This document shows, piece after piece, positions 54,577 through 63,719 of a stretch of 64,000 nucleotides of DNA (position 1 is its first letter; every line of letters starts with the position of its first letter). The notes beneath the pieces are model-generated. The model was not told where the DNA came from, did not search any database, and worked only from the letters and a program-made list of their open reading frames with translations. A program made the position numbers and the translations under genes. The stretch is from Parvibaculum lavamentivorans DS-1. Its GTDB lineage: Bacteria; Pseudomonadota; Alphaproteobacteria; Parvibaculales; Parvibaculaceae. The stretch is taken from NCBI RefSeq assembly GCF_000017565.1, contig NC_009719.1, positions 2,401,001 through 2,465,000 on the forward strand, read 5' to 3'.

Positions 54577-56892
54577 TTAGCGCTTCTTGTATTTCCGCGC
54601 CCTTGTCCCCGGCTTGCCTGAGGTGGAGCGGCCTTTGGTGGCTGTTCTTGCGACGCTTTCTTCTACCGCAGACTGGCGCGCCATGGGGTCGTCGGCGATG
54701 GCGAGTTCGGTGGCTTCGAGGCGTTTGATTTCGTCGCGGAGTCTTGCGGCGGTTTCGAATTCGAGGTCGGCGGCGGCGTCCTTCATCTTGCGTTCGAGGT
54801 CCGCGATATGGGCGCGGAGGTTGTGGCCGATGAAGGCTTCGTCGGCCTCGCCGGTATCGACGCGGACATGGTCGCGCTCATAGACGCTTTCGAGGATGTC
54901 GCCGATGTTGCGGCGGATACTCTCCGGCGTGATGCCGTGTTCCTCGTTATAGGCCTTCTGCTTTTCGCGGCGGCGGTTCGTTTCCGCGATGGCGCGTTCC
55001 ATCGAGCCGGTGATCTTGTCGGCATAGAGGATGACGCGGCCATCGACGTTTCGCGCGGCGCGGCCGATGGTCTGGATGAGCGAGGTTTCGGAGCGGAGGA
55101 AGCCTTCCTTGTCGGCATCGAGAATGGCGACGAGGGCGCATTCCGGGATGTCGAGGCCTTCGCGCAGCAGGTTGATGCCGATCAGCACGTCGAAGGCGCC
55201 GAGGCGGAGGTCGCGAATGATCTCGATGCGCTCCAGCGTTTCGATGTCGGAATGCATGTAGCGGACGCGGATGCCCTGCTCGTGCATGTATTCGGTGAGG
55301 TCTTCGGCCATGCGCTTCGTCAGCGTGGTGACGAGGACGCGCTGGCCCTTGGCGGCAACCTCGTGGCACTCGGCGATGAGATCGTCGACCTGCGTGGCGA
55401 CCGGGCGGATGATGGTGGGCGGGTCGATGAGGCCGGTGGGGCGGATCACCTGTTCGGTGAAGACGCCGCCTGTCTGGTCCATCTCCCACGGGCCGGGCGT
55501 CGCCGAGACGAAGACGGATTGCGGGCGCATCGCATTCCATTCCTCGAAGCGCATCGGGCGGTTGTCGACGCAGGAGGGCAGGCGGAAGCCATATTCCGCG
55601 AGCGTCGATTTGCGTTTGTAGTCGCCCCGGAACATGCCGCCGATCTGCGGGATCGTGACGTGGCTTTCGTCGGCGAAGACGAGGGCGTTGTCGGGGAGAT
55701 ATTCAAAGAGGGTGGGCGGCGGCTCGCCGGGCTTGCGGCCGGTGAGGTAGCGCGAATAGTTTTCGATGCCGGCGCAGGAGCCGGTCGCCTCCATCATCTC
55801 GATGTCGAATTGCGTGCGCTGTTCGAGGCGCTGCGCCTCGAGAAGCTTGCCCTGGCCTTTCAGTTCCTGAAGGCGGACCTGGAGGTCGTGCTTGATCTCC
55901 TCGATCGCCTGGCTGAGGGCGGGGCGGGGCGTGACGTAATGCGAATTGGCGTAGAGCTTCACTTCCGTGAACTTGTCGGTCTTGTGGCCGGTGAGCGGAT
56001 CGAATTCGGAAATCTCCTCGATCTCGTCGCCGAACATGCCGATGCGCCAGGCGCGGTCTTCATAGTGAGCGGGGAAGACTTCGACCGTGTCGCCGCGCAC
56101 GCGGAAGGTGCCGCGGCCGAAAGCCTGATCGTTGCGCTTGTATTGAAGGGCGACGAGATCGGCGATCAGCTGCTTGCGGTCGAGGCGCTCGCCGACTTTC
56201 ACCGAGAAGGTCATGGCCGAATAGGTTTCTACCGAGCCGATGCCGTAGATGCAGGAGACGGAGGCGACGATGACGACGTCGTCGCGCTCCAGCAGGGCGC
56301 GCGTCGCCGAGTGGCGCATGCGGTCGATCTGCTCGTTGATCGAGCTTTCCTTTTCTATGTAGGTGTCGGTGCGGGGGACATAGGCCTCCGGCTGGTAGTA
56401 GTCGTAATAGGAGACGAAATACTCGACCGCGTTTTCCGGGAAGAAGCTCTTGAACTCGCCATAGAGCTGGGCGGCGAGCGTCTTGTTGGGCGCGAGGATG
56501 AGGGCGGGGCGCTGGGTGCGCTCGATCACCTGCGCCATGGTGTAGGTCTTGCCCGAGCCGGTGACACCGAGCAGCACCTGGTCGCGCTCGCCCTTGTTCA
56601 CGGCCTCGACGAGTTCGGCGATGGCGGTGGGCTGGTCGCCGGCGGGCTGGTATTCGGAGACGAGGTTGAGGCGGCGGCCGCCTTCGGATTTTTCCGGGCG
56701 CTCGGGGCGGTGCGGCTCGAAGAGGGGCCAGTTGGCGGGGTCGCCCTGAAGCGCGCCCGCCCATGTCTCGCGGTCGAGCGCGGCGAGGCTGTCGCGCATG
56801 AAGCTGGCCGGGGCTTCGGCAAAGCCGACCCCCCCGTTCGGCAACGGCCGCTCGGAGGACCGCCCGAAAGATTTGAATTTGTCTCGCGCCAT
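54577..56892 (-). CDS. uvrB: Excinuclease ABC subunit B
   Basis: A 771-residue DNA-damage-recognition helicase of nucleotide excision repair. It has Walker A GVTGSGKT at residues 109-116, the beta-hairpin region [31 protein letters not shown] with DEAD-like box, [10 protein letters not shown] and the C-terminal UVR motif [30 protein letters not shown]. It has a roughly 70-residue N-terminal extension before the usual start ([14 protein letters not shown]) and a Lys/Arg-rich C-terminal tail. Both are common in alphaproteobacterial UvrB. It lies next to the ATPase/PIN cassette. Confidence 0.96.
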   Translation of the reverse strand: MARDKFKSFGRSSERPLPNGGVGFAEAPASFMRDSLAALDRETWAGALQGDPANWPLFEPHRPERPEKSEGGRRLNLVSEYQPAGDQPTAIAELVEAVNKGERDQVLLGVTGSGKTYTMAQVIERTQRPALILAPNKTLAAQLYGEFKSFFPENAVEYFVSYYDYYQPEAYVPRTDTYIEKESSINEQIDRMRHSATRALLERDDVVIVASVSCIYGIGSVETYSAMTFSVKVGERLDRKQLIADLVALQYKRNDQAFGRGTFRVRGDTVEVFPAHYEDRAWRIGMFGDEIEEISEFDPLTGHKTDKFTEVKLYANSHYVTPRPALSQAIEEIKHDLQVRLQELKGQGKLLEAQRLEQRTQFDIEMMEATGSCAGIENYSRYLTGRKPGEPPPTLFEYLPDNALVFADESHVTIPQIGGMFRGDYKRKSTLAEYGFRLPSCVDNRPMRFEEWNAMRPQSVFVSATPGPWEMDQTGGVFTEQVIRPTGLIDPPTIIRPVATQVDDLIAECHEVAAKGQRVLVTTLTKRMAEDLTEYMHEQGIRVRYMHSDIETLERIEIIRDLRLGAFDVLIGINLLREGLDIPECALVAILDADKEGFLRSETSLIQTIGRAARNVDGRVILYADKITGSMERAIAETNRRREKQKAYNEEHGITPESIRRNIGDILESVYERDHVRVDTGEADEAFIGHNLRAHIADLERKMKDAAADLEFETAARLRDEIKRLEATELAIADDPMARQSAVEESVARTATKGRSTSGKPGTRARKYKKR

Positions 56893-56974
56893 GAACTCAA
56901 TATGGCGCGAGTCAGGCGCAGTTCAAAGGGGCAGCCGGAGGAGCCGGTTCAAAAAGAACCGGCTCCTCTTGCGT

Positions 56975-57229
56975 TTACTGAGAGGGGTTCTGAACCGGGG
57001 CCGGTTCCTGCCAGTCGGGTGTTTCCACCGGTGGCGTGATGGCCGGATTTTCACGGGTCATGCCGGTCTGGGCGTCTTCCATCCCCAGATTGGGCGGGCC
57101 GAAGAAGGCCCAGGCGACGGCGAAGAGCAATATGACGACCGCCGCGAAGGAGATCGCGAAGACGTAGCGGGTGCCGGTACCGGTGGTGCCCTGTCGCGCC
57201 TGGTCGGTGTCTTTGATGGGGCCAGCCAT
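56975..57229 (-). CDS. Small membrane-anchored protein of unknown function
   Basis: An 84-residue protein with a polar N-terminus (MAGPIKDTDQARQGTTGTGT), one membrane span (about residues 22-44: YVFAISFAAVVILLFAVAWAFF) and a Pro-rich tail. The ATG at 57229 has AAGGAGAG 5 bp upstream. It faces the PH-like membrane protein gene across 125 bp. I do not recognise a family. Confidence 0.65.
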   Translation of the reverse strand: MAGPIKDTDQARQGTTGTGTRYVFAISFAAVVILLFAVAWAFFGPPNLGMEDAQTGMTRENPAITPPVETPDWQEPAPVQNPSQ

Positions 57230-57354
57230 TTTCTCTCCTTGTCTGTCTTTCGTCTCGATGAATGAACTAGCGCCCGGCGGGCGCCGGACAAGAGTGGTTT
57301 GTCGGCGGATTGCGGCGCTTTCCATGAGTGTGGGCTTCTGCAATTCTCTGATTC

Positions 57355-57831
57355 ATGAACGAAACCGCGAATCCCGAGAGTTCCGGACGGCCAGCGCGCA
57401 GCGGCGCGCATTGGACCATCTATCTGCCGACGCTGGTCGTGGCGCTGACCTGGACCGTTGTCTATTTCTGGGCGGACCGGCAGGAGCCGCCGCTGACGGC
57501 GATCCGCGCCATTGCGCTGGCGATCGAGGCGGTGGTGGTTCCGCTGCTGCTGAGCCATGCCTTTCTGCGGGCGCGGGTGCTGCGGGCGGAAGTGGCGGGG
57601 GAGGCTGCGGCCATCGAGTGGGGATTTCCGCTGAAGCGGAAGCTGCGGCTCGATATTGCCGACATTGCGCTCGCGCAGGTGCGGCGCTCCTATGCGCAGC
57701 GTTATTTCGGCGGTGGCGCGCTGGCGCTGATCGGCGCGGACGGCAAGCGGTATCTCATTGCCGATCTGGCGCGGCCGGAGGAGATTGCCGCCGCCATCAA
57801 CGAGAAGAACCGGAAAAAGGACGCCGCATGA
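57355..57831 (+). CDS. Membrane protein with C-terminal PH-like (bPH) domain
   Basis: A 158-residue protein with two hydrophobic segments (about 22-40 and 50-68) and a C-terminal region (about 82-150) that resembles bacterial PH domains: IEWGFPLKRKLRLDIADIALAQVRRSYAQRYFGGGALALIGADGKRYLIADL. The ATG at 57355 opens MNETANPESSG. Its stop overlaps the methyltransferase start as ATGA, so the two are coupled. A role in membrane stress or protein anchoring is possible; none is shown. Confidence 0.65.
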   Translation: MNETANPESSGRPARSGAHWTIYLPTLVVALTWTVVYFWADRQEPPLTAIRAIALAIEAVVVPLLLSHAFLRARVLRAEVAGEAAAIEWGFPLKRKLRLDIADIALAQVRRSYAQRYFGGGALALIGADGKRYLIADLARPEEIAAAINEKNRKKDAA

Positions 57832-58619
57832 GCCAGATGCTGGAATTCGACGAGGCGGCGGCGCGGTCGCTGGAAGCGATGTACCTGACGCCGGACGTGG
57901 CCGGCCAGCGCGCCCGCGTGCTCGAGATGCTGGCGCCGAAGCCGGGCGAGCGGATCCTCGATGTCGGCGTGGGGCCGGGGCTGCTGGCGCAGGATATTGC
58001 GCGGCTTGTCGGCGATGCGGGGCGGGTCGCCGGACTCGACATGGCGCCGGCGATGATCACCATGGCGCGGACAAGGCTGGCGGCGCTGCCGCAGGCGGAA
58101 TGCGTGACGGGCGATGCGGCCGCGCTCGAATTCGCGGATGGCGCGTTCGATGCCGCCGTCTCGACGCAGGTTTACGAATATGTTGCCGACATGCCGAAGG
58201 CGCTGGGCGAACTTCGCCGCGTGTTGAGGCCTGGCGGGCGGGCGCTCATTCTCGATACGGATTGGCGGAGCGTGGTCTGGCATTCATCGGACGAGGCGCG
58301 GATGGCGCGCGTGCTCACCTGCTGGGACGACCATCTGGCCGATCCGCATTTGCCGGCGAAGCTCGGACGGCTGCTGGCGCGCGCGGGCTTCCAGACGATC
58401 AGGGTCGAGATCGTGCCGATGCTGGCGGCGCAGTGGCAGCCGGTTTCCTATGCAGCGGGCATCATGCGGACGATCCACGGCTTCGCACGCGGCAATGGCG
58501 CGCGGCACGGACTTTCGGCGGATGAGGTGCAGGGCTGGTATGACGACCAGTTGCGGCTTATCGAGCGCGGGGAATTTTTCTTCAGCGTGAACCGCTATGC
58601 GTTTCTCGCGGTGCGCTAG
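57828..58619 (+). CDS. Class I SAM-dependent methyltransferase (UbiE/Methyltransf_11-like)
   Basis: A 263-residue methyltransferase. The SAM-binding motif I is ILDVGVGPGLLAQDIARLV (near residue 45), with motif II VAGLDMAPAMITMAR and the post-motif region FDAAVSTQVYEYVADMPKALGELRRVLRPGGRALILD. It overlaps the PH-like gene by 4 bp. The substrate is unknown; the closest recognisable relatives are ubiquinone/menaquinone or sterol-like methyltransferases. Confidence 0.85.
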   Translation: MSQMLEFDEAAARSLEAMYLTPDVAGQRARVLEMLAPKPGERILDVGVGPGLLAQDIARLVGDAGRVAGLDMAPAMITMARTRLAALPQAECVTGDAAALEFADGAFDAAVSTQVYEYVADMPKALGELRRVLRPGGRALILDTDWRSVVWHSSDEARMARVLTCWDDHLADPHLPAKLGRLLARAGFQTIRVEIVPMLAAQWQPVSYAAGIMRTIHGFARGNGARHGLSADEVQGWYDDQLRLIERGEFFFSVNRYAFLAVR

Positions 58620-58621
58620 CG

Positions 58622-59248
58622 CTATTTTTCGGGGCCGTAAAGAGCGAGATAAGCGTCGATGCAGCGCCGGATCTTTTCGTCCGTATCGAGCGGCAGCTTG
58701 TAGTCGGCATCGAAGAGCGCCGGCCAGACAAAGAACTCCTTGATAAGGCCGGAGCCGAGGCGCGCGCCGAAGGCAGCATCATGCGGGCGCAGCAGACCGC
58801 GCGCTATCATGCCTTCAAGCAATTCCCTCAGACTCTCGTTCCGGCGGTTGCCCAGCACCTCGTACATCTCGCGGGCGAGTTGTGGCGCGTTCGGCACCTC
58901 GGCGATGACGATGCGCATGAGCGCATTCGTTTCCCGATCGAATTGCACGTTCAGGTAAGTGCGGCAGACCTTGTCGAGAATGCCGCGCGCGGTTTCGTCC
59001 TGATCGAGGAGACCGGAATAATCGCCTGCGTCCTGCGCCGTCTGCGTCACGACGGCGATGAAGAGCGTTTCCTTGGAGTTGAAATGCTTGTAGAGCGTCG
59101 CCGTCGACACATCGGCCATGCGCGCTATTTCGGCCATGCCGGCGCTGGTAAATCCCTGAGCGAGAAATATCCTGCGCGCCGCTCCGAGGATCGCGGAGTG
59201 CTTGGCTTCGCTGATCTTCTTTCTGCCGCCGCGGGTCCCGGTTTGCAT
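58622..59248 (-). CDS. TetR-family regulator, first of a paralogous pair (upstream by position)
   Basis: A 208-residue TetR regulator. The DNA-binding domain is HSAILGAARRIFLAQGFTSAGMAEIARMADVSTATLYKHFNSKETLF, residues about 17-63. The C-terminal domain shares the motif KEFFVWPALFDADYKLPLDTDEKIRRCIDAYLALY with the neighbour. The C-terminus region is AefR-like (TetR_C_33 group). It converges with the methyltransferase gene, 2 bp from its stop. Target genes are unknown. Confidence 0.87.
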   Translation of the reverse strand: MQTGTRGGRKKISEAKHSAILGAARRIFLAQGFTSAGMAEIARMADVSTATLYKHFNSKETLFIAVVTQTAQDAGDYSGLLDQDETARGILDKVCRTYLNVQFDRETNALMRIVIAEVPNAPQLAREMYEVLGNRRNESLRELLEGMIARGLLRPHDAAFGARLGSGLIKEFFVWPALFDADYKLPLDTDEKIRRCIDAYLALYGPEK

Positions 59249-59273
59249 GGTCGAGCGGCGCCTTTTCGCGTTC

Positions 59274-59888
59274 TCAGGCTTGATAGATTTTCAGAAAGGC
59301 ACCGATGCAAACGCCGATCTTTTCATCCACGTCATCGGGCTTTTTGAAATTCTGCGCGAACAAGGCGGGCCAGACAACAAATTCCTTCACCATTCCGGCG
59401 AGGCAGAGGACGCTTTCATCCGTATCGTGGGGCTTCAGGTCGCCGCGGGCGACGAGGGCCTCGATAATGTCTTTCACTTCCCGGTAACGGCGGAGAACGC
59501 TCTTCTCGTAAACTTCCCTTGCGAGATGCGGCGAAGATGGCACTTCGGCGATTACCACACGAAGGAGTTCGTTCATCTGCCCATCGAACTGCTGATAGAC
59601 ATAGGCATCGCCAAGTTGCTTCAAAACCTCGGCGGCCGGCATATTCCGGATGTCCATAGCCATGAGGGACTTCGTGTCCGTATACGTCGCATGTACGACG
59701 GCGGCGAACAATTCTTCCTTCGACGAAAAATGTTTATAGAGCGTGGCCGTGGAAACATCCGCGCCCTTGGCAATCTCAGCCATGGCCGCCCGGCTATATC
59801 CGTCTGCGAGGAAGTTTTCGCGCGCCGCCTTCAGGATCGATGCGCGCTTCGATTCACTTATCGAACGTCTGTAACTTGCGAGTCCCAA
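59274..59888 (-). CDS. TetR-family regulator, second of a paralogous pair
   Basis: A 204-residue TetR regulator with the same layout as its neighbour: ASILKAARENFLADGYSRAAMAEIAKGADVSTATLYKHFSSKEELF, then REVYEKSVLRRYREVKDIIEALVARGDLKPHD and KEFVVWPALFAQNFKKPDDVDEKIGVC. A TTG at 59888 behind GGGGGG is preferred because it lines up with the paralogue's start; a TTG at 59909 has no ribosome-binding site. A 6-bp-arm inverted repeat sits 20 bp upstream. It was likely made by tandem duplication, and its stop is 25 bp before the paralogue's start. Confidence 0.85.
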   Translation of the reverse strand: MGLASYRRSISESKRASILKAARENFLADGYSRAAMAEIAKGADVSTATLYKHFSSKEELFAAVVHATYTDTKSLMAMDIRNMPAAEVLKQLGDAYVYQQFDGQMNELLRVVIAEVPSSPHLAREVYEKSVLRRYREVKDIIEALVARGDLKPHDTDESVLCLAGMVKEFVVWPALFAQNFKKPDDVDEKIGVCIGAFLKIYQA

Positions 59889-59907
59889 CTGAAAACGCCC
59901 CCCAAAC

Positions 59908-59923
59908 AAAGACCAAAGTCTTT
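59908..59923. promoter_or_regulatory. Inverted repeat in front of the TetR pair
   Basis: Arms AAAGAC and GTCTTT are perfect over 6 bp around CAAA. It lies 20 bp upstream of the chosen TTG start of the second TetR gene. Such small palindromes before TetR genes are often autoregulatory operators. The arms are short, so support is modest. Confidence 0.4.
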
Positions 59924-60066
59924 TGCGCCCCTGTCAATTTATACGCCTAATAGCATGCAGGGTGCCAAAGTTATTCCCGGAAATATGCCTCTTTCGTTTG
60001 AGACATAGTGTCCTAGTCCAGTTACGTGTGAAGCAGCAAAACGGATCAGTGGGACAGTTCTTTTTT

Positions 60067-60666
60067 TCAGCCGGCGTCAGGGGCCGGCGAGGCAAAAACC
60101 ACGTAGCGCAACGGACCTTGCTCCTTGCTGTCGAAGGGATAGCAGGTGACGAAGGCGATACCCGGCCGCGAGAAGGGGTCGATGCGCACGAGACCGGAGT
60201 CCAGAATTTCGCTTTGTCCGACGATGTATCGATGGCTCACACCATCCGCCGTCGAAACAATGACGTGGTCGTCATTTTTTAGTCCGCTCAAGAACGAAAA
60301 ATGCGTATCGCGATGTCCCGCGATAACGGTCATTCCCCCGCGTCCAGGTTGCGGCGATCCGACGAGATGGCCCGGACCGAAGGCCAGGGCTTCGCCACTG
60401 GCATTCGAAAGAACGATTTGGGTGAGACCCAGCGAGGGAATTTCGAGCTTTGCGACGGGCCATGTATCGGCCCAGGGCCAGGCCTTGTGCGGCTTGCCAT
60501 CCGCCAGCGTCATCTGCCATGCGCGCTCGAGAAGTACCTGTGCCAATTGGGCCTTTGCATTGATGTAGAGCCCGTGGCCGAGTTGCCATGTGCCGAAGCC
60601 GAGGCAAAGAAGAATGGCGGTGGCCCAGGCGAGGGCCACCGCTTTCTTTTTTTGACCAATAGTCAT
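60067..60666 (-). CDS. Class GN sortase
   Basis: A 199-residue sortase anchored by an N-terminal span (about 8-28). Catalytic residues are His118 (IAGHRDTHFSF), Cys175 (FVTCYPF) and Arg187 (GPLRYVV), in the usual order and spacing of the sortase fold. Class GN occurs in Gram-negative bacteria with a single dedicated substrate. The ATG at 60666 has GGAAAGGA 5 bp upstream and comes 20 bp after the stop of the target gene; longer frames overlap it. The target with a C-terminal LPxT-like motif is directly upstream. Confidence 0.9.
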   Translation of the reverse strand: MTIGQKKKAVALAWATAILLCLGFGTWQLGHGLYINAKAQLAQVLLERAWQMTLADGKPHKAWPWADTWPVAKLEIPSLGLTQIVLSNASGEALAFGPGHLVGSPQPGRGGMTVIAGHRDTHFSFLSGLKNDDHVIVSTADGVSHRYIVGQSEILDSGLVRIDPFSRPGIAFVTCYPFDSKEQGPLRYVVFASPAPDAG

Positions 60667-60686
60667 TTTTCCTTTCCGGCCGATGG

Positions 60687-62954
60687 TCACCGGCGCCGCC
60701 TCATCAGACCGCCTGTTGTCCATTGTCCCTGCAGCCACCACAAGGCTGCCAGCACCGCCGCAAGAAGAAGCGCGAGTGCTCCACTATGGATCAGCGCGGG
60801 AGCATCGGTTGATGTTTGTGGCAGGCTGAGGCCGGTGTTTGATGTGTCAGCTTCGGCAGGCGCGGAAGCCATGGCGAGCATCGGTGCCGCGGCGGGAGCG
60901 AAGGCCGCGCTTTTCTGCGCGGGCATTGCCCGAACGCCAAACACTTTCTCGTAGTCCCAGCCTTCAGGCAGATTTACGGGCATATCCTTCGAGGCCAGCT
61001 TTTCTCCGGCAGGGCGCGAAGGCGTTACATCGACAGCGACGAGACTGGTGCGGCGGCTTACAAGATTGTGATCGAGCGCGACGCGGAGAATTTCGGCGTC
61101 GTGTTTTTCCCAGTCACCGGCGATCTGCGCATCGGCTTCAAGCTGACCGATCTTGTTGCGTGCCCAGAGCTTGCCGATGCCGGGGCGGGTTTCGCCGGCA
61201 TTGAGCTGCATGCGGACCTCCCAAGGCTCGCCCGCCACATCGCCCTTCAGGGTGAGGGTGCCGGTTGCCTTCGGCATGCGCGCGGAAAGCACCACGGGTT
61301 CGCCCTTGTAGAGATCGGGCACGGGGTTCGGCCAGCTCTCGGTGGTACGACCGTCCGGCCAGGTGGCGGTGATGTTCGTCATCACCGGGTTTTGCAGCTT
61401 TTCGAAAAGTTCGGCCATGCGCTCCGTCACCTCGGTTTCCTTGCCGATATGGGTGAAGGTGCCGCGACCGGCTTCGGAAGCGCGCGTCATGAAGTAGCTG
61501 TTCGGCGCGGAGCCGATGCCGACCGTGAAAAGACGGGAGCGGCCGAGATTGGACGTGATCTCGTGGAAGAGTTCGGCTTCGTTGGAAATCGCACCGTCGG
61601 TCAGGAAGACGATCTGGCGCAGGCGCGTGCCGTCATTCACGTTGCGGTCGATGAGCGAGGCGCGAAGGGCGGGAAGCATTTCGGTGCCGCCATTCGCCTC
61701 GAGGCTCTTCACGAACTTCTTCGCGACCGCGAGGTTTTCGCCATGCGCGGGCACAGCATCCGGGAAGAGGACCGTCAGCGTGTCGTCGAAGCGGATCACG
61801 TTGAAGGTGTCGCCGGGCTTCAGCCGGTCGAGCGCCCAGAGAAGGCTCTCTTTCGCCTGAACCATCGACGGGCCGGACATGGAGCCGGAATTGTCGATGA
61901 CGAAAATCGCCTCGCGGGGCTTTGCTTCCGGCTGCACGCTGCCCGAGGGCGGCGTCAGCATGACGAGGAGATAATCCTCATTGCCAACGCGCTCGCGGAA
62001 GAGGGCGGCGGCCGGTGCTTTCGCCGCGGCCGGCTTCCAGACGAGTTCGAAATCCTTGTTCGCGGGAGTGAGTTCCTCGGCAAGTTTCAGCGTCGCCTTC
62101 TGCTTGCCGTCGCGGTTGAGCGCGATCTTGTGGTGTGTGCTCGAGATGTCGCCGAGAGCAAAGCCTGCATCGAGAGAAAGAGCGAGGCTGACGGGATTGA
62201 TCTGCCCCTGAGCCGGGTGAAGGACAGGAGGCTGCTCCAGATCGTTTTCCGGTTCGGACTGCCGGACCTCGCCCCAACCGCCGCCGGGAGCAAAGTCGAC
62301 AAGCTGTGGATCGGCCGTTTTCGGCGTGTAGCGGGGTGCGACGACCATGGGGAAGCGGAGCGAGAACCTGTCGCCGTCGCGGCGCACGGTCTGCTGATAT
62401 TCGATCTGGACGATGATCGTCTCGCCCGGTCCGATATTTGCGACCGAATTGGTGAAGACGTTGGGCCGCTGCTGTTCGACAAGACTTGCCTTATGGCCTT
62501 GCGCCTTCGCTTCCTCGTAGACGCGGCGCGCCTCTTCCTTTTCCTTGATCTTGCCCTCGATCACACGGTCGCCGATGACCATTTTCAGGGTATCGACGGC
62601 GGAGTTCTCGGGAAGGGGGAAGATGTATTTGCCTTCCACCCAGCCGTCGCCCGGATTGATGAAATGCTGGGTGACGCGCGTGCGTGCGATGGGGCCGGTG
62701 ACGTCGATCTTCACATCGGTGGCGAGAAGAGGTGCCGGCACGTATTTGCCCGGCTCTGTTGAATTCAGAAGCAGGGCGCCGCTTTCAACGTCGGCCATTC
62801 GGACAAGACCGGAGCTGTCGGCGCGCGCCGCGTGCTGGGCGAAGCTGGCAATGGCGAAAAGCACTACGCAGATAAAAGTGACAAAAAGAGCAAGCGAATG
62901 GGACCAGCCGCGCGGCGCAAGCGGCGCGGCGGTGCGATGTGAGATTTGCGACAT
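60687..62954 (-). CDS. Sortase target protein with VIT and vWA domains (marine proteobacterial sortase target family)
   Basis: A 755-residue exported protein. A signal peptide occupies about residues 20-43. A VIT domain spans about 60-205 (ITRTRVTQHFINPGDGWVEGKYIFPLPE-like sequence), then a vWA domain with MIDAS residues Asp354, Ser356, Ser358 (VIDNSGSMSG), plus Thr and Asp in later loops. The C-terminus carries LPQTS at 711-715, a hydrophobic span and RRRR, the three-part sorting signal. A TTG at 62990 is an alternative start, but its ribosome-binding site is too close. Its sortase follows. Surface or periplasmic anchoring is inferred. Confidence 0.9.
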   Translation of the reverse strand: MSQISHRTAAPLAPRGWSHSLALFVTFICVVLFAIASFAQHAARADSSGLVRMADVESGALLLNSTEPGKYVPAPLLATDVKIDVTGPIARTRVTQHFINPGDGWVEGKYIFPLPENSAVDTLKMVIGDRVIEGKIKEKEEARRVYEEAKAQGHKASLVEQQRPNVFTNSVANIGPGETIIVQIEYQQTVRRDGDRFSLRFPMVVAPRYTPKTADPQLVDFAPGGGWGEVRQSEPENDLEQPPVLHPAQGQINPVSLALSLDAGFALGDISSTHHKIALNRDGKQKATLKLAEELTPANKDFELVWKPAAAKAPAAALFRERVGNEDYLLVMLTPPSGSVQPEAKPREAIFVIDNSGSMSGPSMVQAKESLLWALDRLKPGDTFNVIRFDDTLTVLFPDAVPAHGENLAVAKKFVKSLEANGGTEMLPALRASLIDRNVNDGTRLRQIVFLTDGAISNEAELFHEITSNLGRSRLFTVGIGSAPNSYFMTRASEAGRGTFTHIGKETEVTERMAELFEKLQNPVMTNITATWPDGRTTESWPNPVPDLYKGEPVVLSARMPKATGTLTLKGDVAGEPWEVRMQLNAGETRPGIGKLWARNKIGQLEADAQIAGDWEKHDAEILRVALDHNLVSRRTSLVAVDVTPSRPAGEKLASKDMPVNLPEGWDYEKVFGVRAMPAQKSAAFAPAAAPMLAMASAPAEADTSNTGLSLPQTSTDAPALIHSGALALLLAAVLAALWWLQGQWTTGGLMRRRR

Positions 62955-63094
62955 GATGTTCCCCGCGAATGTGTTCGTGGCCTGGGGCAAGCCCTCCTCA
63001 GGCGGACAAAGTGTCGCGGGGAATTGGGGCGGATTATTTCTTTAAACCCGTCGAGACCGGACCCTTTTCGCGGCTATTTTGTGTTCAAGCCGGT

Positions 63095-63709
63095 TCACAC
63101 GGACGAACGCCACTCCATCGGGATGTGATCGGGCGCGTTCCGTATACGGTCCATCCAGCGTCCGATTGCCTTGTAGGGCGCGAGGTCAAAGGCGCCTTCA
63201 TGGGCGACATGGGTATAGGCATAAAGCGCGAAATCGGCGATGGAGCAGGCATTGCCGGCGAACCAGTCGTGGCGGGCGAGGTGACGCTCCATGACGGCGA
63301 GCGCCTGATAGCCGCGCTCGTGCCATTCGGCAAAGCGGTCCTTCCGTTCCTCGCGGCCACCCGGCTTGATGGTCCACCAGAAACGGGCAACCGCGATATA
63401 GGGCTCGTGGCTGTATTGCTCGAAGAACATCCATTGCAGCGCCCGGGCGCGGGCGCGCCTGTCCTGCGGCAGGAAGGGCGTCCCTTCCGCGAGATAGAAC
63501 ATGATGGCGTTCGACTCGGCCAGCGTTGTGCCGTCTTCCAGCTCAAGCGCAGGCACGCGGCCATTGGGATTGCGCGCGAGGAAGTCTTCGGTCCGGCTTT
63601 CGCCTTTCAGGATGTCGATGTCGACGAGTTCGAGGGGGAGGCCAAGCTTGTGAGCGAGGAGGCGGACCTTGTAGCAGTTGCCGCTGTCCTGCATCTGGTA
63701 GAGCCGCAT
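63095..63709 (-). CDS. Glutathione S-transferase family protein
   Basis: A 204-residue cytosolic GST. The N-terminal thioredoxin-like domain begins MRLYQMQDSGNCYKVRLLAHKLGLPLELVDID and contains GRVPALELEDGTTLAESNAI with the cis-Pro and Ser-Asn motif. The C-terminal helical domain has ADFALYAYTHVAHEG. The active-site residue is Ser or Cys in SGNCYKVRLL. Substrate is unknown. It lies between the sortase target promoter and the MocR-like gene. Confidence 0.9.
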   Translation of the reverse strand: MRLYQMQDSGNCYKVRLLAHKLGLPLELVDIDILKGESRTEDFLARNPNGRVPALELEDGTTLAESNAIMFYLAEGTPFLPQDRRARARALQWMFFEQYSHEPYIAVARFWWTIKPGGREERKDRFAEWHERGYQALAVMERHLARHDWFAGNACSIADFALYAYTHVAHEGAFDLAPYKAIGRWMDRIRNAPDHIPMEWRSSV

Positions 63710-63719
63710 GGTGGTTCTC

